NCBI GenBank assembly: GCA_032433595.1
Contig: JASWJB010000280.1
Location: 1 to 59,445 of the forward strand
DNA length: 59,445 bases
Direction: 5' to 3'
DNA from: Conoideocrella luteorostrata
Taxonomy: Eukaryota; Ascomycota; Sordariomycetes; Hypocreales; Clavicipitaceae
Numbering within the stretch: position 1 is the stretch's first letter; each line of letters begins with the position of its first letter. Position numbers and translations under genes: made by a program. The notes beneath the pieces are model-generated. The model saw only the letters and a list, made by a program, of their open reading frames with translations, ran no database searches and was not told where the DNA came from. This document shows, piece by piece, positions 1 through 9,834 of this stretch.

Positions 1-148
1 TTTTTTTAATTACCGCCACAACCCCTTATCTAATCTTTATGCCATTACTTGCCTAAGAAGCTTTGACAGGCGAAACTAGAAAGCTAATTTTAGTTAGTGC
101 AAGTGCTTGATATCAAGACATGATCTGCTTGGTTTTTTACCTAATCCA

Positions 149-583
149 TTACTGTGCTGGCGGACTGTCGTGGGCGGAGAAGCAGTCTTCCTTAGTCCCG
201 AATTTGGGCTGATAAAACGTCTCACAGTATGTTTTAGTCCCGCAATCACGCTCGCTGGATGACATTGCACCACATTCGTGAGAGAACACGCCCGGCTCGA
301 GCCAAGGAAGTTTCTTCTCCGCAGCCAAAGGACTTGGTGCTGACGGACTGTTATGGGCGGAGAAGCACTCTTTCGTAGTCTTGAACTTGGGCTGATAAAA
401 CATCTCACAGTATGTTTTAGTGCCGCAATCACGCTCGCTGGATGACATTGCACCACATTCGTGAGAGAACACGCCCGGCTCGAGCCAAGGAAGTTTTTTC
501 TCCGGGGCCGAAGCGTTTTGCGATATGCCGTGAGTTAAAGACAAAGCGCTGGCAAAGATAATGACGTTAAACTTCATTTTCAT
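149..583 (-). CDS. Small secreted cysteine-rich protein with two near-identical repeats
   Basis: A single-exon 144-residue protein that I do not recognise as a named family. Residues 1 to about 26 (MKMKFNVIIFASALSLTHG...) look like a signal peptide; a start at Met3 would work equally well. The rest is two copies of a ~55-60 residue module beginning EKKLPWLEPGVFSHECGAMS and ending CFSAH(N/D)SP. Each copy has four cysteines (HEC, RDC, TYC, EC), so two disulfides per module are possible. The copies differ at only a few residues (CEMFYQPKFKTTKE versus CETFYQPKFGTKED). The same near-identity is visible in the DNA, so the duplication looks recent. Small size, secretion and paired cysteines suggest an effector-like or antimicrobial role; that is inference. 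The gene stands alone with no neighbour within 1 kb. Confidence 0.7.
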   Translation of the reverse strand: MKMKFNVIIFASALSLTHGISQNASAPEKKLPWLEPGVFSHECGAMSSSERDCGTKTYCEMFYQPKFKTTKECFSAHNSPSAPSPLAAEKKLPWLEPGVFSHECGAMSSSERDCGTKTYCETFYQPKFGTKEDCFSAHDSPPAQ

Positions 584-1495
584 GTTGGACCAGAAAATCG
601 TCAGGAAAGTATAGTTCTTTGGGCAAGAGCAGGAGATACTGAATTATCGATCTTAAGGTGAGAGTGTTGGTAGTGTGCGAAGAAAAGAAGAAACTAGACA
701 ATAGAAGATTAGCCACATCTTTATAGGACTCTCTGGTAGCAGCTCAAGCTGCCCTTTGCTTCATTTGGTCCTCAGACAAGCTTGCCATCGGAATTTTGCT
801 ATTCGACAGGTATTAGTAACTGACTCGCCGTTTTCGTCAATTATGCATGCATTGATTGGTCCCATATTTGCCAAAAGAATTTGGTATTAGTGGGGGTAAT
901 AGCGGTAATATAATTCCATCTCGGAATTATCTTAAAGTCAATGACGGCGAAGTTCACGCACTCATAGTGTCAAACTACTACCAGGGAAGTGACAGGCAGG
1001 GTGACCCTAGATACGAGCTTTTCTGGATATTTCGCCGGTCTCTGACCCGTGTCATGTCGCAGATGCTAGCAGTATTTATCGGCATGTTGTGGGGTCTTCG
1101 GAAGGATGTGGGGAATAACGTTGACATAGAGCACAGGACCTAAGAAAGAAGGGCGGATCTAATCTTGGACGTTTTTGCTCATAGATGCCTTGATCTTTGA
1201 ATTGTGTTCATTGGTCAAGATGATCAGCTCAAGTCAATCGAGGCAGTTCAACAGCGGTGAAACAACTGTGATCGGGGGGACCGAACCCTTTGGCTGAGAA
1301 AGAAGAGTCAACCCTGCCCGGTTCAATATGCCGAAGTGGCAGTGTTTCCCCATTCAATACCCTCTTCATTGGCCTGAATTGCTTCATTTCAGAACTACTT
1401 TCTCGCAGAGGTTCATGCATCATCAGCTTTTTGTCCGAGCCAGTTAGAGCCGCGGACCCGTCAGCTGCGTGCCTGCGTGTGCCAACAATAGGGGC
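584..1495. other. Intergenic, no supported gene
   Basis: Upstream region of the secreted protein followed by unassigned sequence. A 95-residue open frame near 856-1143 (+) lacks a convincing ATG start and any recognisable motif. I see no gene here. Confidence 0.4.
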
Positions 1496-1499
1496 TTGC

Positions 1500-1995
1500 A
1501 CGCAACTCCACATCCAGCGCACCAAACGGCACGAAACCTGGCGAAAACAATGAAGAGCAGCCCGGCGCACATGGTGCACACGATGCAGACGAAACAAGGC
1601 ACTCCCAGTGCGCGCGGCAACTCTGCGGCGGGCAGCGCACAAAATGCCGGCGGGATGGGTGGTTTTTCGGTCAGGCTGTGGGCCGTCTCCCTTTACTAGG
1701 ATGGAGACCTTGCAGTCTTTACTCTAGTAGAGAGTAATTACTGCAGGAGACGTAGTCCTAGTAAAGGGAGACGGCCCACAGCCTCTTTTTTTTTCTGCTC
1801 ATAACCTCCTCCTTTTCTGCTCACAGCCTGACCGAAAAACCACCCATCCCGCCGGCATTTTGTGCGCTGCCCGCCGCAGAGTTGCCGCGCGCGCCGGGAG
1901 TGCCTTATTTCGCAATTTTTACTATTTCATCGTGTGCGGTGTGTTTCTACGAGTCTTTTGCGCCAGGTTTGGGGTTGTTTGGTGTGCTGGTGGCC
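1500..1995. repeat. Long palindrome: two composite-repeat ends head to head
   Basis: The arm at about 1500-1701 is the reverse complement of 1756-1995, separated by a ~54-bp centre. Paired landmarks are GACGGCCCACAGCC, TGACCGAAAAACCACCC, CGGCATTTTGTGCGCTGCC and GCAGAGTTGCCGCGCG. The right arm carries an extra ~40-bp pyrimidine-rich block (TTTTTCTGCTCATAACC...), so the arms are not perfectly symmetrical. The same end sequence recurs singly near 20300, 25660, 43500 (inverted) and 55650. This therefore looks like the terminus of a repeated element joined to an inverted copy of itself. Confidence 0.75.
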
Positions 1996-2329
1996 GAGCT
2001 GTGGTAGTTAGTGTGTGAGCCGTGCATTTTGGCCCATTACATGCCAGGTGTTTTGTTTCATGCCCTGCACTTTCTTGTACCTTGTGTGCTGGGCTCTTAT
2101 GCATCTTTTACGCCGGGTTTCATTCTGTCTGGTGCGCTGGTTGTGGTGTTACTAGTTATGGTGCTGCATGCTGCTTGTACGCAAGCCTGTCACAAGTGAG
2201 CAGTTATGGAAGTCGGGTCTCTAACAGTGGAAAATTGTCCTTGATTTCTATCTAATTGACGGGGAATTCGACTACTATTTATCTCTGCGATATTCCTCTT
2301 TTTGTGGGTCCATTCAATTCCCTTAATTC

Positions 2330-2530
2330 TGACGATATCGTAGGTTTCCGGCAATATCGTCCGTTTCCGATGATGTTGAATTCCTCGAGCGGGAAGCATT
2401 CGTCGGCATCGTTCAATTCCAACGATATTGAATGCTTTCGGTCGTACGTTTCCGATGATATTGAATGCTTCCGGTAATGTTAAATGTTTCCGGTCGCATC
2501 GTGCGTTTTCGGCGATGTTGAGTGCATCGT
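2330..2530 (+). repeat. Short tandem repeat with TTTCCGATGATATTGAATGC core
   Basis: At least five degenerate copies of a 20-35 bp unit (GATATTGAATGCTTCCGG and variants such as GATGTTGAATTCC). They lie between the composite-repeat body and the 76-bp satellite. Confidence 0.6.
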
Positions 2531-2554
2531 GCGTTGGTGGCGAGGAATGTTTCC

Positions 2555-3065
2555 TGTGACAGAGATTTGAACCGTTTCATCGTCTTCGTTAGCTACCTTA
2601 AGATATGTAATACCTGTACGTCTTCCGTGAATTGAACCTTTTTGACGAGCTTCTTCGCTTAACTTGCGATACCAGATGTTTCTTGCAGCGCCTGTACGTT
2701 CCGAGATTTGAACCTTTTCGGCGTGCTCGTCAGATCGACTTGCGATATCGAACGCCTCTCATAGCCCGTACGTCTTTCGAGATTAAAACCTTTCCACGAG
2801 CTACTTGCAGCCTACATGTCTTCCGATTGAAGCCTTTCAATGAGCTCCTTGTAGCCCGCACGTCTTCTGAAATTAAACTCTTTTAATAAGCTCCTTGCAG
2901 CCTGTACAATTTCCAAGATTTAAGCCTTTCGGCGTCTTCGTCAGATTGACTTGCGGTATTTTATGCTTGTACGTCTTCTGAGATTTCAGCCTTGGAACAA
3001 GCTCATCAGATTAACCTGCGACATCCGATTGTCTTTATCAGATTAACTTAGGATATCTGATGCTA
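2555..3065 (+). repeat. ~76-bp satellite array, block 1
   Basis: About six to seven degenerate monomers. The diagnostic order is CGTCTTCCGAGATTTGAACC, then TTT(C)AACGAGCTCGTCAGAT, then TGACTTGCGATATC, then TGATGCTTCTTGCAGCG. Monomer length is about 76 bp with indels (roughly 65-95). There are no unique spacers. Confidence 0.75.
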
Positions 3066-3359
3066 TTACATTATTAAGGCCACAGCAATCGCACTTAGTA
3101 GGAATAGGTAGAATGAAGTATATTAATCATTTTTGATGCCTTCTAATTTAACGGAAAATTCCTTTCTTTTATGCACTTCAACTAATTCTTCACATTCCTC
3201 GATGCCCTGAATAGCTAAAAACCTCCTGTAGGTATTCTTTAGCTTGATCAGCCGCTCAGTAGTGCCCTCACTGATCTAGCTATATGCGGCACTGGTCTTC
3301 CTGACAGGGAGCTATTCTCGTTTCATGATAAGCTGCTAGCTATAATGTTGCGGTAGCTA
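3066..3359. other. LTR-A-like debris
   Basis: Contains the signatures of the 3' part of LTR family A (CTAGCTATATGCGGCACTGG, CCTGACAGGGAGCTATTCTC) in degraded form, leading into the 62-bp repeats. The same transition occurs at 55040-55310. Confidence 0.45.
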
Positions 3360-3610
3360 TCAACGATATTCGTAAGGACTCTACTGGCTAGGATGTCGCG
3401 GAGAGCTATTAAATGAATGGTCGGGCTCGAAGGGAGCTGCTGGCTAAGCTATCGCGGCAGGCAGCAATCGAATTCGGTCAGGCTCGAAGGAAGATGCTGG
3501 CTAAGGTATCGTGGCAGCTATCGAATGATGGTCGACTCGAAGGCGTATGCTGGCTACGATATCGCGACAGGCAGCTATGGAATTCGGTCGGGCTCGTAAA
3601 GTCTCCTGCT
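3360..3610 (+). repeat. ~60-65 bp tandem repeats (GGAAGCTGCTGGCTACGATATC)
   Basis: About four degenerate copies built on GGTCGGGCTCGAAGGAAGCT, GCTGGCTACGATATCGCGGC and AGGCAGCTATCGAATTCGG. The same unit recurs at 9535-9805 and 55311-55460. It is a second satellite family, distinct from the 76-bp one. Confidence 0.7.
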
Positions 3611-4349
3611 GCAAATTGGCTGCCGTTTTCGACCGCCTGCCTACAAGGTGAGGCGCGCCCTCCGCCCTACTTTGGACCTCTCCCTGCTTTACTTCGCACT
3701 CCGTTAAACCGCTCTCCATCGAACCGCTCTCCATCGAATCCATTGCTTCCGCTTCCGCTTCTACTTTCCTGCTTGTATTGTCTAGCATTTCCTTACGCGC
3801 GTTAGCTCTATTACCATATGGGATCAATAGAATCCACCGTCTTTAATTGCGATACTGTTTTCTCGACGACCAGCTCTGAAGCTTTCACTATACTAAAATG
3901 ACTACTTCGTACGGAGTATCGCAATTGGATCATAACGAAATTGTGTTATTCTATTATATTATTAATTATATAATCTAATTAATATATCGGCTAGCACTAT
4001 TCTTTATATCTATAGGATAAATTTTTATACATATTTATATTATTATGCTTAAACTATTAAACACTACGGAGTAATAAAATGCAACTCTTTTAACTTGAGG
4101 CTCCCAAGACACTATAATGTGGCGCGGCGCACCGCAACTTGGAGGCGCAGCCAGGGGATGTCCCCACGTGATCCTAGCGATTAGCTAGTATGACCCCATG
4201 CTTGCGGTCCCGGGACGAAGGAGGCCAGGCAAGCTTAAGTACAATACAGAGAGTCCCCATACGCTCTTGCCTAGCTACATGAGATATCTAACAAGACAAC
4301 CTCAGCAGCCACAGCTTTCTCGCTATCGGCGAATCCGACTGGCTGAGGA
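3611..4349. other. Intergenic, partly AT-rich
   Basis: 3900-4090 is strongly AT-rich (runs of TATTATATTATTAATTATA). The rest holds no gene I can support. This is probably the decayed promoter side of the NLR relic that starts at 4350. Confidence 0.4.
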
Positions 4350-7300
4350 ATGGAGCCCAGCCTCTCGCATGGCGACTACAGCGTGGGCTGGATTTGTGCA
4401 TTACTGTGGGTTGCACAGGGTTGCTGTGCAAGTTGATCTAGATCAAATGCATCAAAATACAATATATTCAATAATAGTCGGGTCTGTTTAAGAGGGGAAA
4501 AACAAGTCAAGATACGATGCCTACGATGCTCGTATAAATAGAGTGGCCGAAAGGTGACCACGTGACTCGCTCGGTGCTCTTGTTGTGTGCTTGGCGGCAA
4601 GATTCCAACAATTACCTCTAGAGCTGACGGCGTGCATGGCCATGCTTGATCAGCAGCATCCATCTCTCCCGCAGGGCCTGCATGACGACAATGTCTACAA
4701 TTTGGGGAAGATAGGACCGCACAATGTGGTAATTGCCTGTCTGCCCGCCGGCCAGATGGGTAACAGTTCCGCTGCAACTGTGGCAAGTCAGATGCGATTG
4801 ACGTTCCCAGCCATCAGATTCGGCCCAATGGTCGGTATCGGTGGCGGTGCTCCGAGTTCTGAGAAGCAAATTGCACTGGGTGACGTGGTGGTCTCGCGCC
4901 CAGGAAAGAATGACGGTGGCGTGATACAGTATGACTTCGGTCGTACTGTTGCCGAAGGTCGCTTCGTCCGAAGCGGAACGTTGAATGACCCTCCGGCGGT
5001 TCTTCTAAATGCCGTCAGCGCCCTTCAAGCAAAACATAAATTGTCCGGCCACGAGCTTGCCAAGAGTTTGTCGGTCTTTGACTCCCCTGCGCTGAAGTCT
5101 GCCTACACTTATCAGGGTTGGGAAAACGACATGCTCTTTGAAGCAAGCTACGACCATGTAGGCAGTGCGCCAGCATGTGAGCGGTGTGATAGATCGAGGC
5201 TCGTCCCTCGTCGAGTGAGATCAACTGATCCAACCATTCATTACGGCACAATTGCCTCTGGTAATCAGGTAATGAGGCATGGAGAGTCCCGAGAGCGGTG
5301 GAGAAAGGAGGCGGATGTACTATGCTTCGAGATGGAAGCGGCCGGCCTGATGAACAACTTTCCCTGTATTGTGATTCGAGGCATCTGCGATTATGCTGAC
5401 TCTCATAAGAACAAGCGTTGGCAAGAATATGCTGCCGCTACAGCCGCTGCATATGCCAAAGAGCTACTCTTGGTTGTGCCAGGTAGTACGGCTAACCCGG
5501 CTACTTGTCGTGAAGCCAAGGCTGATCAAGGTAACGTTGTTTTCGTTGATCTCCTAACTTTGTCTGTGCCCATGTGAGCAACTTACAGGACAAATACGCA
5601 AAGAAGGCTTCAACTCTGACCCGACACAGAGATCTTTTAGTTTCATACCTTTTCAGAGAAATCTTCGGTTTTCTGGTCGCAAGTCTATCATTGAATTAAT
5701 AAAATCTCATTTTACAAATTGTACAACCCAACAGACTTTTATCCTCCAAGGTATGGGAGGCATAGGGTAAGTCTCCTGAAGATGCATGTCTGTCGTACAT
5801 ACTCACCACTGGTCCAAAAAGACGCAAATCGCCCTGGAGTACGCATATAAATGCCAAGACAACGGTTTAGACGTCTTCTGGCTGAATTGCAGCACGCCAC
5901 AGAGCTTATTCGCGGCCTTCAATCATATCCAAAGGATGATACAAGCCGTCAAGAAGAACGATTATGACGACGACAGGACCGCGGTGCATCAATGGCTCAA
6001 ACATCACAAAAATTGGCTACTTATCTTCGACAACGCGGATGATTCCTCATTCCCATACGGAGACTGGATTCCACGATACAACGGAAACGCATCTACTCGA
6101 CGTATCCTTTTCACCACGCGTGATGAGAGATTGAGCGGCGCAATGATTAATAGCGTCAAGGCAGAGGTACCTTTGATGGACGACCATGAAGCTACTGATC
6201 TATTCAATGCTGGCACTGCTGGTATCTCTGAGAAATCGACAAGAAGCTACGAAAGCGTACTAGGGCTCGTTCAGAGGCTTGCCAACCTTCCTCTGGCCGT
6301 TGCACTTGCTGCTGCATGTTTGAGGGAATACCCATGGGTGACGGTTGAATAGTACATTCAACAGTTGAACAGCTTTTCCGATCGCTTCAAAATATTCAAT
6401 TTCAAGCAAGCTTTCTCTAACTAAAACCACTCTATCATGTCGACTTGGGAGATATCTTTCACAAAAGTTCAACGAGATAACCCCCAGGCAGCGGACTTGC
6501 TTATACTGTTGGGGTTCCTTGCTAATAATCATGTGGTTCTTGGCGTACTCAAACGTGTGTCGGCCAATGCAACAACTGGAGACTTGACCTTTCTACAGGA
6601 CGCCGTAGGGCTGGAACAGTCACTTGGTCTTTTAAGATCGTTAGCTCTTCTATATTTTGATGGAACCACCATAACATTTCATCCACTTGTTCACGAATGG
6701 ATCCAAGCAGGCTAGAACGAGACGATGTGGTACGTTGGGGTTTGAAGGCACTGTGCGTCGTCTTCTATGCGTATATTTCGTACGTGTACCCTCACGATGG
6801 ACTGATCCCGATGCGTGACGACTTCGAGGCACATACTCGTTTCGCTTTGACTGCTGTTAATCGCCATTCTCTGCCTAAGTCTGCTATACCAGAGGAGTGC
6901 TATCTCCTTCTTTTGACTATTCTAGCTTATCAGGGTCGAACCTCTAAAAGCAAACTTTCGTCTTTCGATGAATTGCTGTCGGACGAGGATACAGCATCGA
7001 TCCCTTTACCACTATGTAATACCGACAAAGCAACAAAGAAAAAGTTGGACCTAAGCAGTTTCAACTTCTTGAGGAGACGAAAGGAGAAACCACAGACAAA
7101 GATATTAACGAATTTTGTATCCAGAACTTCAACTATTCTCGGATCATCCTCACAAACTTCTCTGTTCCAGCGGGCCACTGTGCGCGGACGACCTTTGAAG
7201 ATCCACATCTCCCTTGATAGCGTCTACCATCGAAACTCTGTTATTTCTTCGCTGGCAAGGCAATTGAGTAAGAAAATCGACCCTAAAACGACTGCTTTTG

Positions 7301-8036
7301 TTGCAGTGTGTACCCAGGTGGCTTTTTCCCTTATTGATTTAAGAGACTGGTGGATGTCGCATTCACCTGCCACACACTTACATGCTGCGGATGTGACTAA
7401 TTTTGCCTCAAGCTGGAATCGATACTTGCTTTCTGTGATCAAACTTCCATGCAAGCTCACGAGCTCACAGAACCTCCACCGCAGATTCTCGCCACTTTAG
7501 TCGTGTACTTTAGTTCTGCTGCCATGAACATAGGACGGCGTATTCATCCGAACTTGGAAAAAGCTATTGAGCCATTAAGAATCAGGCTCTTTCAAAAATC
7601 CTACTACCTCAGTCAGCACCTAAGCTTAAAATTACAGGAACACCTTCCTATAAATTTAGCTGTCTCTTATGCAAAGTTCGTCGATCAACGATCGCTCAGA
7701 GACCCGCGCAATTGGCTCCCGGTTGAGGAGTGTCTTGTCGGGAGGCTAGCATATGTGGTTCAAGAGCTGTGGCAGGAAGATTCATCTACATTTCATGACT
7801 TTCTCTGTCAAAGTATGTGGGAGTCAGAGCATGAATATGCTTTGCTCAAATTTTGTCAATTTATTGAACAAAAGGACCTCCGGATCAGCACTAAATGGAG
7901 TACTATGCTGAGTGCCCGCTGGACGGAGCTGAAGTTAACGGAAGACGGCTTCAAAACCTTGTCCGACCCTGAATCTTTACTTCTTAATAAGCTTCTTGAG
8001 CTTGGAGAAGGTAGAAAAGATGTCCGTGAGAGATAA
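4350..8036 (+). pseudogene. NLR immune-receptor relic: PNP_UDP + NB-ARC
   Basis: Relic of a fungal NOD-like receptor. ATG at 4350 opens a PNP_UDP (nucleoside-phosphorylase-like) domain: DYSVGWICA precedes 4400, LPLELTACMAMLD resumes after 4616, then NVVIACLPAGQMG, VGIGGGAP and CFEMEAAGLMNNFPCIVIRG. After an apparently good intron (5531-5588) comes NB-ARC with the P-loop start LQGMGGIG, TQIALEYAY, WLLIFDNADD, RRILFTTRDE and LPLAVALAAACL. Downstream lies a winged-helix-like part ending HPLVHEWIQ, then C-terminal sequence with no repeats I can recognise. Lesions seen: a solo LTR at 4405-4610; loss of an in-frame AG acceptor for the intron opening at 5767, inside the P-loop; in-frame stops at 6350 (TAG) and 6422 (TAA); frame changes near 6712 and near 7450-7500. 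In this family the N-domain is the effector and NB-ARC the nucleotide switch. This copy cannot make the full protein. Confidence 0.9.
4405..4610 (+). mobile_element. Solo LTR, family C, in the NLR gene
   Basis: 206 bp from TGTGGGTTGCAC to GATTCCAACA (TG...CA ends), with a perfect 5-bp target duplication ATTAC at 4400-4404 and 4611-4615. Internal landmarks are GATCTAGATCAA, GTATAAATAGAGTGGCCGAA and GGTGACCACGTGAC. It lies inside the PNP_UDP codons; excising it with one ATTAC copy restores the reading frame. Confidence 0.92.
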
Positions 8037-9020
8037 GGTCATGCAAATCACTTGTTAGTGGATACAAAGGGCATCTAAGAGATAAGGGAGATGACATACT
8101 TCAGTCTCATTTGTAAGACTTCTCAAGAATTTTAGAGCCTAAGATTTATTGGAAGTAGTTTAAGATTCAAATTCAAACACTTTCATGCCAAAGCCAATAC
8201 ATATGTTGATAGCCATCTCTAGGTCCTAGAGAACTTGATCCAGGAGTGCTATTATTAAGTTTCACCTATATAGTAGTTTTGATTATGAATAATTTCTCCA
8301 ATATGAATCCTGTGGGCACAGGCGTGATCTCAAACTCGGACAAACTTTCACCCCCTCATCACTGGCCCAAATAGTACACCAATCTCTGTACACTACTATA
8401 CAATAAGTGTCAAATGCCGTAAAAAGTCTCATTGGATAGGGAAAAGCCCGTTTCTTCGCTCCTATCACACGTCCGGTTTCCAACCCAATACACACATCGA
8501 GGACGCGGTGTTTTCGATACAGCCATTGAAGGCGCTAAGATTGAATCGCCGCGCGCGCGGAGACATGCATCTTGCACTTGTATTCAAGCCCTTGCGGGAG
8601 CCGTTGTGGTGATTTAGAAAGCGCTTTTCTCAACAAGAAAAACTACCTTTGAGATACTGCCTCGTTTAAAGACATGTTCGGATTCTGTTCGAAGGCTTGG
8701 ACTACATGCATACGCAAGCCCACGTTATACATACTAGTCTATCAACCAGCTGCCGCAGAAGTATATTAAGCTAACACTGTTAGATTTAAAGCCGGGACAT
8801 GATTGAGATTATCGCTGGAATCCGAGATCAATGCTCATTATGGGCAATCCCACGTGTACTACACTCCTGAACAAGCACAAACCGAACCCTTGCCGTTTAA
8901 TTGCTTCGAATAGAATACGTATCGGCCGTAACGATGCTTACCTCCACGCAGCTTAAATATATATTTGCCATTCCTATAGTCTCAAGCGCCGTGTCCCCGG
9001 TGCGGAGGCTGACATGATGT
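8037..9020. other. Intergenic, nothing recognised
   Basis: Unique-looking AT-rich sequence between the NLR relic and an LTR. Short open frames only, no motif, no RNA gene seen. Confidence 0.4.
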
Positions 9021-9349
9021 TGTTGAGACTAGAGATGCTCGTCTTCACGATTACTGCCGTAAATAGCTAGAACCTATAGCATGGCCACATCTATCGGATA
9101 AGAATGGTTAATTAGAGTTAAGATTCGGAGGAATTTGGTTAAGCTGAAAACACGAGGATACGGGGAATACGAGGATATGAAGCCTGTAAAGTTACATAAA
9201 TAGGTGGCTTTCAAGCCCTTCAGGAAGTTCAGAATCATAAAAAAAAAAAGAATATTATCAATGTCATTTAATTCAGTCGGAATTTTAACCCTTCTATTCC
9301 TATCAATTTTCCACCGCCCAAAATTCCTCAAAGTGCTCATAACGCAACA
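9021..9349 (-). mobile_element. Solo LTR, family A
   Basis: Reverse orientation: starts TGTTGAGACTAGAGATGCTC, ends CTCATAACGCAACA, 329 bp. The flanks GATGT (9016-9020) and GGTGT (9350-9354) are a near-match 5-bp duplication with one mismatch. Contains the family hallmarks TGCCGTAAATAGCTAG and ACCCTTCTATTCCTATCAATTTTCC. Confidence 0.8.
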
Positions 9350-9534
9350 GGTGTGTGGTGCCGACCGAAAGTCCGCCTAAGCGCCTTACAAATTATCCTC
9401 CAAAAATGGCATCCCAACAGAGACCCGACCTCCAAAAACCGGCATCACGACTTCCATAAATGGAGATACATTTGCGGTAAACCCGTAACTTTGCTGTAAG
9501 GAAGCTGGCGGCTAGTAGAATGCTTGCGGCAACC
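9350..9534 (+). repeat. Dispersed repeat shared with 42045-42120
   Basis: The block GACCTCCAAAAACCGGCATC followed by ACGACTTCCATAAATGGA recurs, diverged, at about 42060-42105 (GACCTCCAAAAACGGCGTCG). Element type unknown. Confidence 0.5.
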
Positions 9535-9805
9535 ATTGAGTAAACAACTCGGCTCGGAGGAAGATGCTGGCTGAGACATCACGGCAGCTATCGAATGAGC
9601 GGTTGGGCTCGAAGGAAGCTGCTGGCTACGACATCGCGGCAGGCAGCTATCGATTTCGGTCGGGCTCGTAAGGAAGCTGCTGGCTGAGATATCGCGGCAG
9701 CTATTGAATGAACGGTTGGCTCGAGGAAAGCTGCTAGCTGAGATATCATTAAACAAACGGTCGGGCCTAAAGGAAGATTCTAGCTACGATATCGCGGTAG
9801 CTAAC
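9535..9805 (+). repeat. ~60-65 bp tandem repeats abutting the helicase gene
   Basis: About four copies of the GGAAGCTGCTGGCTACGACATC / CGCGGCAGGCAGCTATCGA unit. The array ends about 30 bp before the ATG of the XPB-like gene at 9835, so it occupies the place where the normal promoter and 5' exon should be. Confidence 0.75.
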
Positions 9806-9834
9806 ACTGCTTTGAACAACTATATATCACTGAT

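Larger units (their letters stand above)
1756..3065 (+). repeat. Composite repeat, copy 1
   Basis: The order is terminal block (AGACGGCCCACAGCC), a GC-rich block (CCCATCCCGCCGGCATTTTG), and T/G-rich repeats around TTTTGCGCCAGGTTTGG and GCGCTGGGCTCTTATGCATC. A short insertion-like block follows (2225-2300, GTGGAAAATTGTCCTTGATT), then short tandem repeats, then the 76-bp satellite. Open frames within it are low-complexity and not conserved between copies, so I treat it as non-coding. Confidence 0.6.
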
